Shown piece by piece: positions 6,153 to 9,585 of a stretch of 9,585 bases of DNA. Location: contig JAJZFE010000328.1 in assembly GCA_021798655.1 (NCBI GenBank), forward strand, positions 1 through 9,585, in the 5' to 3' direction. The first letter of the stretch is position 1. Each line of letters starts with the position of its first letter. Source of the DNA: Acidobacteriota bacterium. Its GTDB lineage: Bacteria; Acidobacteriota; Terriglobia; Terriglobales; Acidobacteriaceae. The translations under genes and the position numbers were made by a program. Under the pieces are notes generated by a model that saw nothing but the letters and a program-made list of their open reading frames with translations, was not told where the DNA came from and did not search any database.

Positions 6153-7196
6153 CTACTCTGCGGCCACGGTATGTCGCGGCGCAGCGGGACGTTCCATCGT
6201 CGCGTGCATCAGCTTCGCGGCAAGATCGGCGGCGATCACCGCTCCGTGGAATCGCCCGTTCTCGATGAAGATCTCGTTCGTCCTCTCGCCGGCAACAATC
6301 ACGCCTGCAAGGTAGAGACCCGGTACGTTCGACTCCAGTGTGGCTGGATCGCACACCGGGCAGCGCGCGTTGTTCTCATCCAGCCTGACTCCGAGCGATT
6401 CGATGAACTCAAAATCTGGATGATAACCCGTCAGCGCGAATACGAAGTCGTTGGCGATCGTCTTAGGTCCCTCCGGAGTCAGCAGCGTCACGGCATCCTC
6501 CGTGATCTCGCGGACCGTCGTTGAGAGATGCGCCGCGATCTCGCCGTTCTTGATGCGGTTCTCGATGTCGGGCTTGATCCAGTATTTGATGTGCCGATGC
6601 AACTCTGCACCGCGATGGACGAGCGTGACGCGCGCGCCGTGCCGCCACAGTTCGAGCGCCGCGATGGCTGCAGAGTTCTTGCCGCCGATCACCAGCACGT
6701 CCTGCGCGAAGTATGGATGCGGCTCGTCATAGTAGTGCTTCACTTTGGCGAGTTGTTCGCCTGCAATGCCAAGGTGATTGGGCAGATCATAGTAGCCCGT
6801 GGAGACGATGATCTTGCGCGCGACATAGATGTTGCTGCGCCCAAAACGATCCGTCGTGTGAACTTCAAACCGTCCATCTGCGCCGGTGACGCGGTCCACC
6901 TTCTCATACTGCCGCACATCCAGTTGATAGTGCGCCGCAACCTTGCGATAGTATTCGAGTGCTTCCATCCGACTTGGCTTCTGGTTCGGCGATGAGAAGG
7001 GAATGTTGCCTATCTCCAGCAACTCCGGCGTGGTGAAGAAGGTCATGTTCGCCGGATAGTGGAAGAGCGAGTTGGTCAGGCAGCCCTTGTCGACCAGCAC
7101 AACATTCAGCCCGCATTCCTGCGCGGCGATCGCACATGCCAGGCCTGTGGGGCCAGCGCCAATCACCAGAACGTCGAAGTCAGCTGCATCTGTCAT
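6153..7196 (-). CDS. YpdA-family FAD/NAD(P)H disulfide reductase-like protein
   Basis: This is a thioredoxin-reductase-like flavoprotein, 347 aa from the chosen ATG. It has an FAD Rossmann motif GAGPTG (13-18), the segment NSLFHYPANMTFFTTPELLEIG typical of YpdA, a second dinucleotide motif VIGGKNSA for NAD(P)H, and the closing NVPGLYLAGVIVAG (about 290-302) of the FAD domain. Characterised YpdA of Firmicutes reduces oxidised bacillithiol. The usual CxxC pair of thioredoxin reductases in the NADPH domain is absent, as expected for YpdA. Two oddities: the Cys that follows GxGP in S. aureus YpdA is Thr17 here, with Cys21 nearby, and there is a CPVC motif at 279-282. The bacillithiol role is therefore uncertain. 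Start choice: the ATG at 7194-7196 gives MTDAADFDVLVIG, the normal length before the Rossmann strand. An in-frame ATG at 7218-7220 adds eight residues and could be a leaderless start. Confidence 0.88.
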   Translation of the reverse strand: MTDAADFDVLVIGAGPTGLACAIAAQECGLNVVLVDKGCLTNSLFHYPANMTFFTTPELLEIGNIPFSSPNQKPSRMEALEYYRKVAAHYQLDVRQYEKVDRVTGADGRFEVHTTDRFGRSNIYVARKIIVSTGYYDLPNHLGIAGEQLAKVKHYYDEPHPYFAQDVLVIGGKNSAAIAALELWRHGARVTLVHRGAELHRHIKYWIKPDIENRIKNGEIAAHLSTTVREITEDAVTLLTPEGPKTIANDFVFALTGYHPDFEFIESLGVRLDENNARCPVCDPATLESNVPGLYLAGVIVAGERTNEIFIENGRFHGAVIAADLAAKLMHATMERPAAPRHTVAAE

Positions 7197-7227
7197 CCGT
7201 TCTTCAATCCCGTCTCTCATACGTCTT

Positions 7228-7233
7228 ATTGTA
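7228..7233 (-). promoter_or_regulatory. Candidate -10 box for the YpdA-like gene
   Basis: TACAAT on the minus strand is followed by 7 bases and then the ATG at 7218-7220. A transcript start at the normal distance would fall on or next to that A. The mRNA would then be leaderless for the upstream ATG, or have a leader of about 24 bases for the ATG at 7196. No -35 match is seen, since the expected position reads TCCCAT. Confidence 0.3.
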
Positions 7234-7250
7234 CGGAGGACCGCGATACG

Positions 7251-8003
7251 ATGGGAGAGGTGAATTGCCGGAGAGCATCTTCGATCTGCATAGGGTTATC
7301 GGCGCTGTGCCTCTACGCAGTGGCGCAGGGCGTGCCGCAGGGTGGCCCGATCGACGGCAAACACGCTCTTGCGAAGGGTGACTTCGCGAGAGCGAAGACG
7401 ATCTATGCGGAGTATCTGCAGACGCACGCGGCGAGCGTGCCGGCGCAGATGGGGCTGGCGGATGCCGAACTCGGATTGCACGAGTATGAGGCAGCCGAGT
7501 TGCAGTATCGTGCAGTCACGGAGGCGCAGCCGGAGCTTTGGATCGCACACAAGAACCTGGTCATCATTGAAGCCGCGCTGGGCCGCTGGAGCGAGTTCGA
7601 CCGCGAACGCGCTTTGCTGAAGGCCGCACGCGAGCGCGGCGCGCCAGGCATCAGCCTGCATGAGAGTGACGTGATCGATACCCTTGACGTTCGCGGACAG
7701 CACTGGATCGTGCGCGAGTACGACGAGCCGGCAGGCCGTTCGTTGACGCGGTATAACTTCGAACGCTTCAGCACGAGCGGCCGCGCGGAGGAGTACATCT
7801 CGCTGGAGTCGGCCGGGGCCGCGCAGAAGGCTCTGACACCGGAAGATGTGAAGATTGGCAAGAGCGCGCCGCCGGTGGGGATCGATGACTTTGCGCTGAA
7901 TTACTACACGGCGAAAGGGCATGGCACGATCACGCGATATCCGAAGGACGAGCCGAGCTATGAGACGGTGCGCGCGGCAGTGGTGCGGTGGCTGCGACGG
8001 TAA
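7251..8003 (+). CDS. Exported TPR-containing protein of unknown function
   Basis: This is a 250-aa protein with a signal peptide: a hydrophobic core at about 12-22 and a likely cleavage after AVA (23-25). Residues about 35-126 contain two to three tetratricopeptide-like helix pairs, with the pattern ALAKGDFARAKTIYAEYL, then AELGLHEYEAAELQY, then AALGRWSEFDRERALL. Such repeats usually mediate protein-protein contacts. Residues 130-250 are a beta-rich C-terminal region (about VIDTLDVRGQHWIVREY and TAKGHGTITRYP) that I do not recognise. The ATG at 7251 has GGAGGA (7235-7240) 10 bases upstream. A longer open frame from 7059 would overlap the divergent flavoprotein gene and lose the signal peptide, so it was rejected. 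There is no lipobox: Cys20 is preceded by Ser-Ala-Leu, not a lipoprotein pattern. It stands alone between divergent and convergent neighbours, so context gives no functional clue. Confidence 0.85.
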   Translation: MGEVNCRRASSICIGLSALCLYAVAQGVPQGGPIDGKHALAKGDFARAKTIYAEYLQTHAASVPAQMGLADAELGLHEYEAAELQYRAVTEAQPELWIAHKNLVIIEAALGRWSEFDRERALLKAARERGAPGISLHESDVIDTLDVRGQHWIVREYDEPAGRSLTRYNFERFSTSGRAEEYISLESAGAAQKALTPEDVKIGKSAPPVGIDDFALNYYTAKGHGTITRYPKDEPSYETVRAAVVRWLRR

Positions 8004-8012
8004 GTTGTCGCA

Positions 8013-8034
8013 GTGACCTCTGCGTGACCTCCGT
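8013..8034. repeat. Two 11-bp direct repeats (GTGACCTCYGY)
   Basis: GTGACCTCTGC (8013-8023) is followed directly by GTGACCTCCGT (8024-8034), and related but decayed CTGACTCCGCG lies at 8043-8053. Read on the minus strand these are CGCAGAGGTCAC-like units. They begin 10 bases after the stop codon of the TPR gene. Confidence 0.55.
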
Positions 8035-8110
8035 TCCCTTCGCTGACTCCGCGTTTTCTTTCGGGGATGTGTGGGTAGTTGGCGGTGTCCGTCGCCAGCT
8101 GCAGCAGAAA

Positions 8111-8135
8111 TGCAGAGGGGCAGAGGATGGAGAGG
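8111..8135. repeat. CAGAGG-like short repeats, opposite orientation
   Basis: TGCAGAGG (8111-8118), GGCAGAGG (8119-8126) and ATGGAGAGG (8127-8135) lie head to tail, followed by CGCGGAGGAGG. The units face opposite to those at 8013-8034, so the gap between TPR gene and ftsK forms a rough, imperfect inverted arrangement. It lies within 25-50 bases of the ftsK stop codon. Confidence 0.5.
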
Positions 8136-8158
8136 TTTCGCGGAGGAGGTTCGCCGCA

Positions 8159-9585
8159 CTACCGCAGGGCGGCGTCGACCTCGGCATAATACGTCGGTGC
8201 CTTCAGGATCTCGCGGGGCTTTGAGCCGTCTGCGGGTCCCACGAGGCCGTCGCGTTCCATCAGGTCGATCAGGTGAGCCGCGCGGCCGTAGCCGATCCGA
8301 AGCCTCCGCTGCAGCAGAGACGTCGAAGCCTTGCCAAACTCGAAGACCAGGCGCACTGCGTCGTCGAACATCGGATCGTTCTCTTCGCCGTCATTCGCGC
8401 TGCCGCCTTCGGCGTTGCCTTTCTCGTCCTTCGGGCCTTCCAGAAAGCCTTCGACGTACTCGGCTTCGCCCTGCGCGCGCCAGAAGGCCGTGACCTCGGC
8501 AATCTCTTTCTCCGTGACGAACGGAGCGTGTACGCGTTGCAGTCGGGACGTACCGGGCGGCAGGAAGAGCATGTCGCCGCGACCCAGCAGGCTCTCTGCG
8601 CCATTGCTGTCGATGATAGTGCGCGAGTCCACCTTCGTCGCCAGGCGGAAGCTCATGCGCGTCGGCACGTTCGCCTTGATCAGGCCCGTAATCACATCGA
8701 CGGAAGGCCTCTGCGTGGCCAGCACCAGATGAATGCCTACGGCGCGAGCCATCTGCGCCAGTCGCGTAATGGACTCTTCCACATTGGCGCGATCCAGCAT
8801 CATCAGGTCGGCGAGCTCGTCGATCACGATCATGATGTAGGGCAGTGGCTCCTGATTCACGTCCTCGAAGAGGTATTCGCTGCCGTGGTCGAAGAGCTTG
8901 TTGAACTGGTCGATGTTGCGAACGTGGTTCGCGGCGAGGAGCTTGAGTCGCCGCTCCATCTCGCGAACGGCGTTGCGCAGCGCATTGGCCGCGAGTTTGG
9001 CTTCGGTGATGATCGGCGTGAACAGGTGCGGGATGCCTTCGTACATACCCAGCTCCACGCGCTTGGGATCGACGAGGATCATGCGAACCTGTTCAGGCGT
9101 GCTCTTGTACAACACGCTCATGATCATCGCGTTGATCGCGACAGACTTGCCCGAGCCGGTGGAGCCGGCGATCAGTACATGCGGCATCGATGCGAGATCG
9201 CCAGTAACGATGCGGCCGCTGATGTCCTTGCCCAGTGCGATGGCGAGTCGCGACTTGCTCTGCGCGAAGCTCTCGCACTCAACCACATCGCGCAGCCAGA
9301 TCGTCTCACGCTCGCGGTTGGGTACCTGGATGCCGACCGTGGATTTGCCTGGCATGCGCTCAATCAGGATGGATTCAGCGGCCATCGCAAGGCACAGATC
9401 ATCGGCCAGCCCGGTGACGCGCGCATACTTCACGCCTGCATCGGGACGGAACTCGAAGGTGGTAACGACTGGCCCGGGATTGATCTGCTCCACGTTGCCG
9501 TCCACGCCGAACTCGCCGCACTTCTCCACGAGCACGCGGGCCTCGGCGCGCAGCTCATCTTCGCGGACCAGCGCATGTTCTTCGC
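8159..9585 (-). CDS. ftsK: DNA translocase FtsK, C-terminal motor part (5' end off window)
   Basis: This is the motor of the septal DNA pump that moves chromosome ends during division and, in many bacteria, activates XerCD recombination at dif. The frame is open to the right edge of the window, giving 474 residues, so the N-terminal membrane helices and linker lie outside. Numbering from the internal GTG at 9535 (16 more residues precede it): the alpha domain starts the fragment (INPGPVVTTFEF), Walker A AGSTGSGKS is at about 123-131, Walker B IVIDELADLM at about 236-245, then ATQRPSVDVITGLIKANVPT (273-292) and the arm LLGRGDMLFLPPG, all FtsK/SpoIIIE hallmarks. A short acidic linker (368-388) leads to the C-terminal winged-helix gamma domain (about 390-445, SLLQRRLRIGYGRAAHLIDLME) that reads KOPS orientation sequences. 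All key residues look intact. Confidence 0.97.
   Translation of the reverse strand, partial: EEHALVREDELRAEARVLVEKCGEFGVDGNVEQINPGPVVTTFEFRPDAGVKYARVTGLADDLCLAMAAESILIERMPGKSTVGIQVPNRERETIWLRDVVECESFAQSKSRLAIALGKDISGRIVTGDLASMPHVLIAGSTGSGKSVAINAMIMSVLYKSTPEQVRMILVDPKRVELGMYEGIPHLFTPIITEAKLAANALRNAVREMERRLKLLAANHVRNIDQFNKLFDHGSEYLFEDVNQEPLPYIMIVIDELADLMMLDRANVEESITRLAQMARAVGIHLVLATQRPSVDVITGLIKANVPTRMSFRLATKVDSRTIIDSNGAESLLGRGDMLFLPPGTSRLQRVHAPFVTEKEIAEVTAFWRAQGEAEYVEGFLEGPKDEKGNAEGGSANDGEENDPMFDDAVRLVFEFGKASTSLLQRRLRIGYGRAAHLIDLMERDGLVGPADGSKPREILKAPTYYAEVDAALR

Noticed and set aside
7059..7250. 5' extension of the TPR protein gene
   Set aside because: Would overlap the divergent flavoprotein coding region by more than 100 bases and bury the signal peptide; the ATG at 7251 has GGAGGA upstream.
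7251..7330. Lipoprotein signal on the TPR protein (Cys20)
   Set aside because: Leu stands at the -1 position where a small residue is needed; an AVA cleavage site five residues later fits a normal signal peptide.
1..9585. A new defence or mobile system
   Set aside because: Genes are housekeeping or single-function, base composition is even, and there are no integrases, transposases, toxin-antitoxin pairs, CRISPR repeats or attachment-site duplications.

Overview
The window is ordinary GC-rich bacterial chromosome. It holds seven complete protein genes plus two cut by the window edges, with short intergenic gaps. Gene content and protein style suggest an Acidobacteriota (Terriglobia-like) genome: an OmpA-type protein with a long acidobacterial-looking N-terminal region, a YpdA-type flavoprotein, a two-domain Fe-S class I fumarase and a secreted TPR protein. 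This assignment is an inference from sequence style, not a database result. No phage, IS element, CRISPR, tRNA or rRNA is visible.

Layout. Bases 1-108 are the 3' end of an unrecognised + strand gene. It converges on a YdfG-like short-chain dehydrogenase (120-896, -), and a 15-bp tandem duplication covers the two stop codons. Next on the minus strand are a secreted OmpA-family cell-envelope protein (998-2542), followed by a clear intrinsic terminator, and a class I fumarate hydratase (2682-4232). A 96-bp divergent control region, with a consensus -10 and an 8-bp inverted repeat, separates the fumarase from a two-gene ABC-2 exporter (ATPase 4329-5279, permease 5298-6137, +). The exporter converges, 15 bp apart, with a YpdA-family FAD/NAD(P)H oxidoreductase (6153-7196, -). 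That gene is divergent from a small exported TPR protein (7251-8003, +). The TPR gene converges on the C-terminal motor part of FtsK (8159 to beyond 9585, -), across a 155-bp gap holding two oppositely oriented clusters of short CAGAGG-like repeats.

Functionally this is a mix of housekeeping genes: TCA cycle (fumarase), chromosome segregation (FtsK), envelope integrity (OmpA-like), export (ABC-2 pair) and redox (SDR, YpdA-like). Only the ABC pair is a convincing operon. I see no evidence for a novel multi-gene system. The items most worth a second look are the YpdA-like protein, which has Thr where characterised YpdA has its catalytic Cys and carries a CPVC motif, the operator-like inverted repeat between fumarase and the exporter, the unassigned N-terminal region of the OmpA protein, and the repeat clusters upstream of the ftsK 3' end.
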